A stretch of 64,000 bases of DNA from Leptolyngbyaceae cyanobacterium RM1_1_2 (lineage in GTDB: Bacteria > Cyanobacteriota > Cyanobacteriia > Phormidesmidales > Phormidesmidaceae). The notes below the pieces were generated by a model, which was not told the DNA's origin, searched no databases, and saw only the letters and a list, made by a program, of their open reading frames with translations. Positions 17,830 to 25,029 of this stretch are shown piece after piece. Position 1 is the stretch's first letter; every line of letters begins with the position of its first letter. A program made the position numbers and the translations under genes. The stretch spans positions 1 through 64,000 of the forward strand of contig JAAUQI010000010.1 in the NCBI GenBank assembly GCA_012032345.1, read 5' to 3'.

Positions 17830-18246
17830 TTAACTATTTTTTACACTTTTGTATTTAGGAATGACGTAGGGATCGGTAACGGCTGGTGCGTCTTCAAAGA
17901 AGATAATCATGCCTGTACGGCGTGTATCGAAAGTAGTGCTACTCAGGAAGTCAATGACAGCAACTCCAGCCGTTTCTTCTAGCAGATGGCTGATTCTGGT
18001 CTGAAGTGAGCGATTTAACGTGGTGCGAATCTGATGAACCATTCTGTCATGGTTTGCGCTTATGAGCATACGCTCTAGATGTGTGACCGACTCTTCTAAA
18101 ACAACCGCTAGCTTTGCTTCAAATAGCTGACAGGTGATTTCACCAGGTTGTTGCCCAAGCTTGTTGCTATAAAGCGATCCAATCTCGTGAGATAGCCAGT
18201 CCTCTAGCTCTTGAACAGTTTTACTTTTCACAATTTTTGAGTTCAC
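17830..18246 (-). CDS. DUF2294 family protein
   Basis: Predicted soluble protein of 138 residues. The pattern GQQPGEITCQLFEAKLAVVLEESVTHLE followed by a conserved helix and EETAGVAVIDFLSSTTFDTRRTGMIIFF (core shown only) fits DUF2294. Function is unknown. It is convergent with the response regulator, whose stop lies about 50 bases away. About 460 bases upstream contain a repeat element and no gene. Confidence 0.75.
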   Translation of the reverse strand: MNSKIVKSKTVQELEDWLSHEIGSLYSNKLGQQPGEITCQLFEAKLAVVLEESVTHLERMLISANHDRMVHQIRTTLNRSLQTRISHLLEETAGVAVIDFLSSTTFDTRRTGMIIFFEDAPAVTDPYVIPKYKSVKNS

Positions 18247-18340
18247 AGCTATCTCTTCAATACGAAAATTTGCATTTCTTAGACTTGTATGCAGATTTTT
18301 ATTCTAACAAAATCAGATGTTTGACAAGCTCAATTAGTTT

Positions 18341-18476
18341 TAGAGGATGTTTTAGAAGTCTCCTGTGAGGTCTCTACGCTACTGCAATCCCTCCAAACCC
18401 CCCTTTATCGAGAGGGGCCGGGGAGAAATTTTCAAGCGTCAAAGATGACAGCATACTCCTTTGCAAGCAGCTGGTT
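18341..18476 (+). repeat. MITE-like element, copy A (degenerate)
   Basis: Starts TAGAGGATGTTTTAGAAGTC. It continues with a GTGAGGTCTCTACGCTA block, a C-rich/G-rich fold-back, and a GACAGCATAC...CTTTGCAAGCAG end. The same blocks occur in the same order and orientation at 35191-35358. The ends are imperfect inverted repeats in copy B and decayed here. No coding frame lies inside. Confidence 0.6.
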
Positions 18477-18707
18477 AGGCATCTATTTACGTCGTGAAAT
18501 TGAAGATTTAAATTTCATGCTTTCGCAGAGTCAACAGCTTTGCAACTGTCATCTATCTGGTGAGGTAAATTTTTGTAAGCAGCAATTTAGCGCATAGGTT
18601 TTGGTTATATGGGAAAAACTTACCTCCTTTGAACGATATGTCGTTTTGCCTGGCTGAGGTAAGGTGGGAGCCAAGTAAAAAACTACTTGTAGGTCAATTA
18701 AATTACT

Positions 18708-19061
18708 ATGGCTGCCAACAACACACATAATCAGGGAAGTCAGGTTGACCAACCTTTAACTCCTGAAGAAGTCTCTCCTGAGCAAAAACAAGAGCAGAAA
18801 GCAGCGCTCGAACAAGAAGACCTGAGCGTGAACCCAGGCGATCGCATTGACGAGTCAAAATCGGTCGAAGAAAAAGCAAAGCAGGTTGCTGTAGATGCCC
18901 CTGACATCACGGGCGATCATATTGTTGTTCCTACTTACTTCGTGGTTGAACAACCTGATGGCGAGAAGGAAGCGCTACACCATGTTACAGATGCTGAAGA
19001 AATTTCTGATGTGATTCGTCAGGCTCGCACTGATGAAGACGGCAATCGCACCTGGCGGTAA
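18708..19061 (+). CDS. Hydrophilic acidic protein of unknown function
   Basis: Predicted 117-residue soluble protein, very rich in Glu, Asp, Gln and Lys in its first half (PEQKQEQKAALEQEDLS) and probably disordered there. The second half looks folded: DHIVVPTYFVVEQPDGEKEA, then a helix DAEEISDVIRQAR. No known domain was recognised. A strong terminator follows at 19081, which supports a real single-gene transcript. Composition resembles stress-induced hydrophilic proteins, but that is only an impression. Confidence 0.65.
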   Translation: MAANNTHNQGSQVDQPLTPEEVSPEQKQEQKAALEQEDLSVNPGDRIDESKSVEEKAKQVAVDAPDITGDHIVVPTYFVVEQPDGEKEALHHVTDAEEISDVIRQARTDEDGNRTWR

Positions 19062-19080
19062 AGCAGTTACATCCCGCTCA

Positions 19081-19118
19081 AATCAGCGTAGCCTCGAACT
19101 AGGCTACGCTGATTTTTT
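19081..19118 (+). terminator. Strong rho-independent terminator
   Basis: Perfect 14-pair hairpin: AATCAGCGTAGCCT (19081-19094), six-base loop, AGGCTACGCTGATT (19101-19114), then a T run. It ends the 117-residue acidic-protein gene, and stands 20 bases before the end of the convergent PPC-TPR gene. Confidence 0.88.
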
Positions 19119-19134
19119 AGACTATTCTGAGGAA

Positions 19135-19869
19135 TTAGCCTTCTCCTTCGGGGACAAATTGACTCTCTGGCACTTCTCCTGTTCGCACATAATTTGCCTG
19201 CTCCCGGAAAGACTGGGCCAGGTCACTATCTCCCTGCGCTTCGTAAAGATTTGCGGCTGATTCATAGTCGCTAGCGATCGCTTCTCTGGTTTGATCAGGC
19301 AGTTTATCAGGCCCTGTTAGGCTATCTCCTAGCTCCTGATAGGCCATACCAAAATACGCATCTGCTCTGCCTAAGTAGACTTCAGGGCGATCAGCCTCTA
19401 CCTCAATAGCTCTGGTATAGGCAGCGATCGCCATCTCAAAGTTTCCCTGCTGGATCGCATCTAAAGCTTCTGTAAAAACAAGTTCAAATTCAGAGGCTGG
19501 TGCAACCGTAACCGTGTAGTTTCCGCCCTGCCCTGAATAAGAACGGGCCAGAACCTTGTAGGTTCCGCTACTGGGTAAGGTAATCACGATAGTCGCGTCT
19601 AGAGTACCGCCGTAGTCATCGTTGGCTGCAATTTCCTCACCGTTGGGAGCAAGCAGTGCTAGAACCGGGTCAAAGTCGCTGCTTGAGAGTCGAATAGTCA
19701 CCGCTTGCCCGGCTTCACCTGCAAAAGTATGTTCATCTTCTACAGGTGCTAGCTGCCCTTGCTGTTGCAAGATTTCCTGAGCTTGAGCAGATAGGCCACT
19801 GATAAACGTGCTGCCGACGACCGTAAGCCCCAGCACGACTGATGATACGGAACTAAAAAATAACTTCAT
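19135..19869 (-). CDS. Secreted PPC-domain and TPR-repeat protein
   Basis: Predicted exported protein of 244 residues. The signal peptide is MKLFFSSVSSVVLGLTVVG with a cleavage region ending AQA. It is followed by a pre-peptidase C-terminal-like beta domain (DHTF-type start EDEHTFAGEAGQ, then DFDPVLALLAPNGEE and GTYKVLARSYSGQGGNYTV), and by TPR-like helices (NFEMAIAAYTRAIEV, PEVYLGRADAYFGMAYQ). ATG 19869 is preceded by AGGAC. The frame runs back to 19974, but that would spoil the signal peptide. A periplasmic or outer-membrane-associated scaffold is likely; no enzyme motif is seen. Confidence 0.8.
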   Translation of the reverse strand: MKLFFSSVSSVVLGLTVVGSTFISGLSAQAQEILQQQGQLAPVEDEHTFAGEAGQAVTIRLSSSDFDPVLALLAPNGEEIAANDDYGGTLDATIVITLPSSGTYKVLARSYSGQGGNYTVTVAPASEFELVFTEALDAIQQGNFEMAIAAYTRAIEVEADRPEVYLGRADAYFGMAYQELGDSLTGPDKLPDQTREAIASDYESAANLYEAQGDSDLAQSFREQANYVRTGEVPESQFVPEGEG

Positions 19870-19974
19870 TGAAAACTGTCCTAATTTAGCAGAGTGACTG
19901 CGTGAATGATTCTCAGATTTACTTGCAATCAAGGTAACGTACCCCCAGCCAAACACGCACTTCGTTACATACAT

Positions 19975-20373
19975 ACTTCAACGGTGCTATAGATATTCCT
20001 AAAATTCTAGGATTTTTTTGTGTACGCTTAGATTTGTAACATGCGATCGCTCAGTGTAGCTGCCCAGCGTAGCTGCTCAGTGTAGCTGGTGAGCACTCTT
20101 AAACTAGCATCTGTTTTTTTGACGTGTTAGCTGGCCGTCTCTGTTCCAGACAAAACAGAACTCTGAACACTAGCTGCAAATAAACGGGGTGATGTGTGAG
20201 GCTGAGTTCGACACTTTATTTTTAGAAATAAAAAATAGGGCATTGAACCCTTTTGACAAAGCACTCCTCAAAATCTTCCAAGCGATAGATGAGGTCAGAC
20301 TTAATTATCTCTACTATGTGAGTAGTTAGTTATTCAAAAGCTAATTTCTGCAATTAAAAAAGGAGAATATTTT
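19975..20373. other. Intergenic region with a short tandem repeat and the CsbD promoter
   Basis: About 400 bases without a gene. It contains three 13-base units at 20052-20090 and an A+T-rich stretch before the CsbD gene. No coding frame or RNA gene was recognised. Confidence 0.5.
20052..20090 (+). repeat. 13-base tandem repeat, three units
   Basis: Three adjacent units: CAGTGTAGCTGCC, CAGCGTAGCTGCT and CAGTGTAGCTGGT. They differ at a few positions. They lie between the divergent PPC-TPR and CsbD genes. Their role is unknown. Confidence 0.7.
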
Positions 20374-20556
20374 ATGTCTGCTGAAGATAGAATGAAAGCC
20401 ACTGCTAAAAACGTCGAAGGTAAAGTTCAGGAAGCGGCTGGTGAAGTATCAGGCGATCCTCAAGATAAAGCCGAAGGCAAGTCCAAGCAGGTTGAAGCAC
20501 AAGCACGGCACGCCAAAGAAGACGTTAAAGACAACATGAAGAAAGCCCTTGACTAA
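20374..20556 (+). CDS. CsbD-family general stress protein
   Basis: Small hydrophilic protein of 60 residues. The family pattern is clear: MKATAKNVEGKVQEAAGEVSGDPQDKAEGK (core), then QARHAKEDVKDNMKKAL. CsbD of Bacillus is a sigma-B-dependent stress protein of unknown mechanism; relatives are common in cyanobacteria. A strong ribosome site, AAAAGGAG, stands ten bases before the ATG. A perfect hairpin terminator ends the transcript just after the stop, so this is a single-gene unit. Confidence 0.93.
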   Translation: MSAEDRMKATAKNVEGKVQEAAGEVSGDPQDKAEGKSKQVEAQARHAKEDVKDNMKKALD

Positions 20557-20584
20557 TTAGTCTTCTTTCTTTAGTGCTCTTTAG

Positions 20585-20617
20585 AGAGCCGGGTGACGCT
20601 TGTCACCCGGCTCTTTT
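20585..20617 (+). terminator. Strong rho-independent terminator after the CsbD gene
   Basis: A 13-pair G+C-rich hairpin with arms AGAGCCGGGTGAC (20585-20597) and GTCACCCGGCTCT (20602-20614), a GCTT loop and a short T run. It separates the CsbD gene from the MscS gene starting 21 bases later. Confidence 0.9.
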
Positions 20618-20637
20618 AGTAGATAGAATTACGCTGC

Positions 20638-22020
20638 TTGAGTTTGGTATTTTTGAGTGTAGTGACCATTCTTTCAGTTTTGAAATTCAATTGCCGCTGG
20701 CTACCGCTAGTAGCAGTGGGTGTAGTTTGGACAGTAGCTCCTATTCCCCTATTAGCTCAGCTAGACGGAAGTACCAGCGAGCTTACAGCGCCTGCAAGCG
20801 ATTCTGCGACACAGAGCAGTGGCCTGTATTTTTCCGATATCATTGTTCGCGGTCGCCCTCTTTTTCAAGTTGGCGGGCTAGCCGATATTAGCGCTCAAGA
20901 GCGTGCTCAAATCATTAACCGCAGGATTGCCAGTATTGTACTCAACACAGAAGATCCAGGCAGTGTAGAAGCGCAGTTTAATGCCGATGGCACGTTGGCC
21001 ACTCTGAGGCTGAACAACCGAGTTTTGATGACTATTACTCAGCAAGACGCTGAAGATTTCGGGCTTTCATTAGAAGCTTTAGCGCAGCGCTGGGCGGAGC
21101 AGCTGACACAGGCCCTTAATAAGCCGCCCCTAGCCATCGATGTAGCGCAGCGAATTAACACAACCCTACGGAACCTGGGGCGAGACACGATTGCTCGTTT
21201 GCCCGCTTTTACAGGCGCTTTTATCATTGTTTTGATTACCTGGGCCGTTGCAGGTGGTGTTCGCTATGGGGCATTTCGCTGGGCGCAACAGACAGAAGGC
21301 GATCGCAGCACTGAAGTTCTGATAGGCCGACTGGGCTACGGCGGCGTTTGGATTATTGGCTCGGTTGTGGCTTTAGGCGTCATGGGCCTTGACTTTGGTG
21401 CTCTACTGGGAGCACTGGGTCTGACTAGCGTAGCGATCGGTTTTAGCCTTAAAGATGTCCTCAGCAACTACATTTCTGGGGTAATTTTGCTAGCGGCTCG
21501 TCCCTTCCGGCTAGGGGATCAAGTAGTCATTGGCGACTACGAAGGCACCATTACTCAAATTCAGCTACGGGCCACAACGCTTAAAACTTACGATGGCCGC
21601 AGGGTTTACATTCCCAATCAGGAAGTTTTTCAGGCCAGCATCATCAACAATACGGCCTCGACGCAGCGCCGTAGCTCGGTGATTGTAGGCATCGACTACG
21701 ACGCAGATATTGAAAAAACCAAACAGGTAATTGCCGCTGCAGTCCAAGAGATCAAAGGGGTCGTGCCAGAGTTTCCGGTTGAGGTTTTAGTCCGAGAGCT
21801 GGCGGCTAGCACTGTTAACCTAGAAGTTTTATTCTGGGTAGATTCACGGCGGGGAGAGTTTTTGGGTACCACCTCTGCGGTAGCCCAGCAGATCAAAGAA
21901 GCTCTGCAACAAGCTGATGTTGAAATGCCAACCGAAATCTATACTTTGCTATTTCGCAATGCCCCTCCTGGGATAGAAGACCAAATTCACCGGCAACAGG
22001 CAAAATTGAGTCAAGATTAG
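20638..22020 (+). CDS. MscS-family mechanosensitive channel with periplasmic N-terminal domain
   Basis: Predicted 460-residue channel. Residues 1-40 look like a signal sequence ending near LLAQ. Residues 45-180 form an exported domain (FSDIIVRGRPLFQVGG). Helices then lie near 187-207 and 240-256. The pore helix and MscS core follow: GALGLTSVAIGFSLKDVLSNYISGV, then RPFRLGDQVVIGDYEG and YIPNQEVF. The C-terminal vestibule domain is complete. The start is TTG 20638. It is the first gene of a four-gene run (spacings 15, 37 and 5 bases) ending in a second MscS channel. MscS proteins release solutes under hypo-osmotic shock; other roles are possible. Confidence 0.92.
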   Translation: MSLVFLSVVTILSVLKFNCRWLPLVAVGVVWTVAPIPLLAQLDGSTSELTAPASDSATQSSGLYFSDIIVRGRPLFQVGGLADISAQERAQIINRRIASIVLNTEDPGSVEAQFNADGTLATLRLNNRVLMTITQQDAEDFGLSLEALAQRWAEQLTQALNKPPLAIDVAQRINTTLRNLGRDTIARLPAFTGAFIIVLITWAVAGGVRYGAFRWAQQTEGDRSTEVLIGRLGYGGVWIIGSVVALGVMGLDFGALLGALGLTSVAIGFSLKDVLSNYISGVILLAARPFRLGDQVVIGDYEGTITQIQLRATTLKTYDGRRVYIPNQEVFQASIINNTASTQRRSSVIVGIDYDADIEKTKQVIAAAVQEIKGVVPEFPVEVLVRELAASTVNLEVLFWVDSRRGEFLGTTSAVAQQIKEALQQADVEMPTEIYTLLFRNAPPGIEDQIHRQQAKLSQD

Positions 22021-22035
22021 CCATTGAGGTAGGCC

Positions 22036-22254
22036 ATGCTTAGTATTGCAAAAGCTTTTCAGACTGAGTCACTCAGCTTTGAAATTTTAGAGGCGGCCTT
22101 CGATTTATATTTGCAGGCACCTGAATCTCAAAATCCCACAATCAGCTTGCAAACGGTGGCTGAGCAAACAGGAGCGAGTTTGTTAGAGTGTCGCAACACC
22201 ATCGTGGCAGCTTGCAAACAGGGCCATTTTCCTGAATGTGCGCTGGCGCGTTAG
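22036..22254 (+). CDS. Hypothetical 72-residue protein between MscS genes
   Basis: Unrecognised small soluble protein. It is mostly helical (SLSFEILEAAFDLYLQAPE, then LQTVAEQTGASLLECRNTIVA), and the second part is compatible with a helix-turn-helix, but no family was identified. It begins 15 bases after the first MscS gene and ends 37 before the 397-residue gene, on the same strand, so operon membership is likely. Two cysteines, ECRN and EC, flank the C-terminal helix. Confidence 0.6.
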   Translation: MLSIAKAFQTESLSFEILEAAFDLYLQAPESQNPTISLQTVAEQTGASLLECRNTIVAACKQGHFPECALAR

Positions 22255-22291
22255 GGTGACTTCAGCCTTGTAGCCAATCGGGCTGCTAGTC

Positions 22292-23485
22292 ATGAGAAAC
22301 CTATTTAAGCAAGTTCAGGGCTGGTTTGTAGCCACAACTCTTGTTGAAGCCGGAGTCATGGAGACTGAAGAGCCTGATCGCTCTGCTAGGCGGCTGTCGC
22401 CTGCGATCGTGCAGAAGCTGTCCTTGGCGATCGCTGAGCTACCCTTACCGCAAGTGCATCAGATCCAACTGCGATCGCAAATTGATCAGGCCGTAACGCA
22501 GTGGCGCTCTGACCCTAAAGCCCCCAATCATCTGGTTATCATTGCAGATCCCACCGAACCTCTAGAAAAGTATCGTCGCTGGGTGCTGGATCAGCCTGAC
22601 TGGGCTTCTGTAGCTCTCCTGTCTGACTGGCACAGGCGTCCGCAAGACTACACAACAATCGCCGACAAGCTAGCTCAGGCTATCGAGACGGCTCAGGCCG
22701 CAGGTGAGCCAGGTCAGCTAGTCGTCTTACCCAGCCTGGATCAGTGTTTTCTACGCTGTGCTGATGGGCTGGCCGCAATTGATTACCTAAGAGATGCCAT
22801 TGCAGGCGATCGCCATCATTTCTGGGTTCTAAGCTGCAACCAGTGGGCCTGGCAGTATCTCGATAGCGTTTGCCATACTCGAGCCTACTTTCAACAAACC
22901 TTGACGATACCCAAGCTTGACGGTTGGGCACTGAGGCGGTGGCTGCTTCCTCTCAATGCAAATGTTGAATACCCCTTTGCTACGGCTGAGCAGGTGCAGC
23001 CAGCCCCAAAACCACCTCAACAGTCTGACTCAGAAACTGCTGAAGCCTGGGCATCTGAGTTAGAAGAGCAGTATTTTACAGCCCTGGCTACTGCCGCAGG
23101 CGGAATCAGCCAGGTCGCGGCTGCGCTCTGGTTGACCTCTCTATGCCATCAGGAATCAGAAAAAACAGCCGAGACAGCCGCTCAGGAAACTGTCGAAAGC
23201 CGTGAATATCACTCAGTCGTTCTTAAAGATTTAGCCTTTCCTGAACTACCTAGCCTGACGGCTGACGATCGCTATCTGCTCTTTTCGCTGGTTCTGCACC
23301 GTTCGATAGATATCTCTGATCTGGCACTAACGCTGGGAGACAGTCTTGAGCAGGTCACCAGCCAGGCTTGGCCCCTGCTGCAGCAGGATGTAATTGCGAT
23401 CGCTCCTCTAGGCTATCAGCTTAATCCAGCCTATTATCTGCTGGTGCGAGCTAATCTCAGACGCAACAATTTTGTTGTTGACTAG
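22292..23485 (+). CDS. ATPase-like protein of unknown function in the MscS operon
   Basis: Predicted 397-residue soluble protein, not assignable to a named family. Residues 75-215 read like an alpha/beta ATPase core. They have a hydrophobic strand followed by an acidic residue (QLVVLPSLDQCFLR), a sensor-like strand (HFWVLSCNQWAWQYLD) and TLTIPKLDGWALRRWL. I see no Walker A lysine loop. A helix GGISQVAAALWLTSL is followed by a region resembling a winged helix (YLLFSLVLHRSIDISDLALTL to the C-terminus). The spacing to the next MscS gene is only five bases. This could be a degenerate STAND/AAA-type regulator of the channels; the claim is inference. Confidence 0.72.
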   Translation: MRNLFKQVQGWFVATTLVEAGVMETEEPDRSARRLSPAIVQKLSLAIAELPLPQVHQIQLRSQIDQAVTQWRSDPKAPNHLVIIADPTEPLEKYRRWVLDQPDWASVALLSDWHRRPQDYTTIADKLAQAIETAQAAGEPGQLVVLPSLDQCFLRCADGLAAIDYLRDAIAGDRHHFWVLSCNQWAWQYLDSVCHTRAYFQQTLTIPKLDGWALRRWLLPLNANVEYPFATAEQVQPAPKPPQQSDSETAEAWASELEEQYFTALATAAGGISQVAAALWLTSLCHQESEKTAETAAQETVESREYHSVVLKDLAFPELPSLTADDRYLLFSLVLHRSIDISDLALTLGDSLEQVTSQAWPLLQQDVIAIAPLGYQLNPAYYLLVRANLRRNNFVVD

Positions 23486-23490
23486 GGCTT

Positions 23491-24315
23491 ATGTTTGAAG
23501 AACTGATTGAATCTACTGATAAAATTGCAGCTTTAGTTCAAAGACTTACTTTAGACAGGGTTATTCAAGCTGTCTCAATTTTAGGGCTAACCTATCTTGC
23601 CTTTTTGATTTTAGACAATACGATCAGCTGGCTATCAGAGCATGTTCCTCTCCAATTTCGCCTCAGCATTAAGCAGTCACTGCCATTTTGCCGAGCGCTA
23701 GTCTTGTTAGTCGCAATCGTGCTGCTACTAAGCCGATTTTTGCAGCTTTCTCCCAGCAGCCTACTAGCGCTAATTGCCTTCTTTTTAGTAGGACTCGGCT
23801 TTGCCTTTAAAGACTATGCCAGTTCTGTCAGTGCTGGCCTGATTTCTCTATTTGAACAGCCCTATCAGGTGGGGGATCACGTCAAAATTGGCGAACAGTA
23901 TGGTGAAGTCACCCGCTACGGTCTCAGAGGAATTCGTCTGCGCACCTCAGATGACCGAGACGTAACCATTCCCCATAATTATGTCTGGACGCAGCCTGTT
24001 GTCAATTCTAATCGCGGCAAGCTAGAAGCTCTAGTGGCGGTAAGTTTTTATCTCAGCCATCATGCTGATGTTAATCAAGTGATTCAAATTTTGCGCCGCG
24101 TTGCTCAAACCAGCAAGTACACCGATCTGCGCTGTCCTATTGCAGTAGAGCTAGTCGAAAACCCAGAATCAACTCAGTTCAGCCTAGAAACTTACCCGAT
24201 GGATATTCGTGATGAAACCAGCTATCGCACAGACTTAATTAGACGGGCCAAAGCTATCTTCAAGCAGCAGGCGATCGCTTATCCTCCTCCTTTCAATCTC
24301 AAAATTCAGGGTTAA
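23491..24315 (+). CDS. Small MscS-family mechanosensitive channel
   Basis: Predicted 274-residue channel close to the minimal MscS form. Helices lie near 28-48, 66-86 and 91-120. The pore helix is LLALIAFFLVGLGFAFKDYA, followed by FEQPYQVGDHVKIGEQYGEV and the beta domain IPHNYVW. A C-terminal vestibule domain is present. It starts five bases after the ATPase-like gene, implying translational coupling. It lacks the exported N-terminal domain of the first channel in the operon, so the two channels are not simple duplicates. Confidence 0.93.
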   Translation: MFEELIESTDKIAALVQRLTLDRVIQAVSILGLTYLAFLILDNTISWLSEHVPLQFRLSIKQSLPFCRALVLLVAIVLLLSRFLQLSPSSLLALIAFFLVGLGFAFKDYASSVSAGLISLFEQPYQVGDHVKIGEQYGEVTRYGLRGIRLRTSDDRDVTIPHNYVWTQPVVNSNRGKLEALVAVSFYLSHHADVNQVIQILRRVAQTSKYTDLRCPIAVELVENPESTQFSLETYPMDIRDETSYRTDLIRRAKAIFKQQAIAYPPPFNLKIQG

Positions 24316-24335
24316 AAGCACAGCTAGCAACTAAG

Positions 24336-24377
24336 GTTCGTAGTCAGTGCTTTAGCGCTGGAGCGCCAACTACGAAC
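24336..24377. repeat. REP-like palindrome
   Basis: Perfect nine-base arms GTTCGTAGT (24336-24344) and ACTACGAAC (24369-24377) around a 24-base GCGCT-rich centre that can fold further. No T run follows, so it is not a typical terminator. It may be a dispersed palindrome or the end of the MscS transcript. Confidence 0.6.
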
Positions 24378-24498
24378 GATGCCGAGTTCTAAAATTTATC
24401 TCTACAGAGAATAAAAAGTGTATCTCTGGAGGGATACAAGAAAATGCTTTATCTCTTAAGCTCCTTAGCGATAGTTACATAAAATAGATTTCCCTACT

Positions 24499-24945
24499 AT
24501 GGAAAATAACCAAAATCAAGACATTCTAGATAAAGCTAGTGACCGGGAAGAGCAGGCCGTTGCTAACGTTAAAGAAACTGTCACGGCCCCTTTGCCCTCA
24601 CCGCCCCCCATGCAGGCAGAGTCTACAGCTTCTGACCTAAAGCAGCGGCTAGACTGGGGCGAACCCGGTTTGACAATTATTGACGTCCGCGATCGCGCTG
24701 CCTACAACAAAGAGCGAATTACGGGCGCTATTCCTGTTCCCATGTCTGATCTGGTATCTGAAGTCAAGTCTACTTTAGAGTCCAACCGCGACATCTATCT
24801 TTACGGCGAATCAGATGAAGCTTCAGGTCAGGCTGCCAGTATGCTTTCTGACGCAGGTTTTGAGAGCGTAGCTCGTATTAAGGGAGGTTTGTCGGCTTGG
24901 AAGGCTATCTCTGGCCCCACGGAAGGGCAAACGGCCAACGGCTAG
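24499..24945 (+). CDS. Rhodanese-domain protein lacking the catalytic cysteine
   Basis: Predicted 148-residue soluble protein. Residues 1-45 are a hydrophilic extension. A single rhodanese domain runs from about 48 to 140: LTIIDVRDRAAYNKERITGAIPVPM at the front and RIKGGLSAWKAISGP at the end. At the active-site loop, where the family normally has Cys, the sequence reads DIYLYGESDEASG. The loop therefore lacks the persulphide cysteine, and sulphurtransferase activity is unlikely. A binding or signalling role is more probable. It lies after the MscS operon with its own upstream region of about 180 bases. Confidence 0.85.
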   Translation: MENNQNQDILDKASDREEQAVANVKETVTAPLPSPPPMQAESTASDLKQRLDWGEPGLTIIDVRDRAAYNKERITGAIPVPMSDLVSEVKSTLESNRDIYLYGESDEASGQAASMLSDAGFESVARIKGGLSAWKAISGPTEGQTANG

Positions 24946-24993
24946 TTTAGCGTCTGATATTTAAGCTTCAATCTTTAAGATGGCTTAGTCAGA

Positions 24994-25026
24994 AAACCGC
25001 GCTCGCCTGCGATCGCGGTTTGTTTG
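24994..25026 (+). terminator. Hairpin terminator after the rhodanese-like gene
   Basis: Arms AAACCGCG (24994-25001) and CGCGGTTT (25014-25021), containing a HIP1 site, followed by TGTTTG. It lies between two convergent genes and could serve both, though the T run is weak. Confidence 0.55.
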
Positions 25027-25029
25027 CGA

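Noticed and set aside
20574-20891. A 105-codon frame overlapping the CsbD terminator and the MscS start
   Set aside because: It begins inside the terminator hairpin and shadows the real MscS frame.
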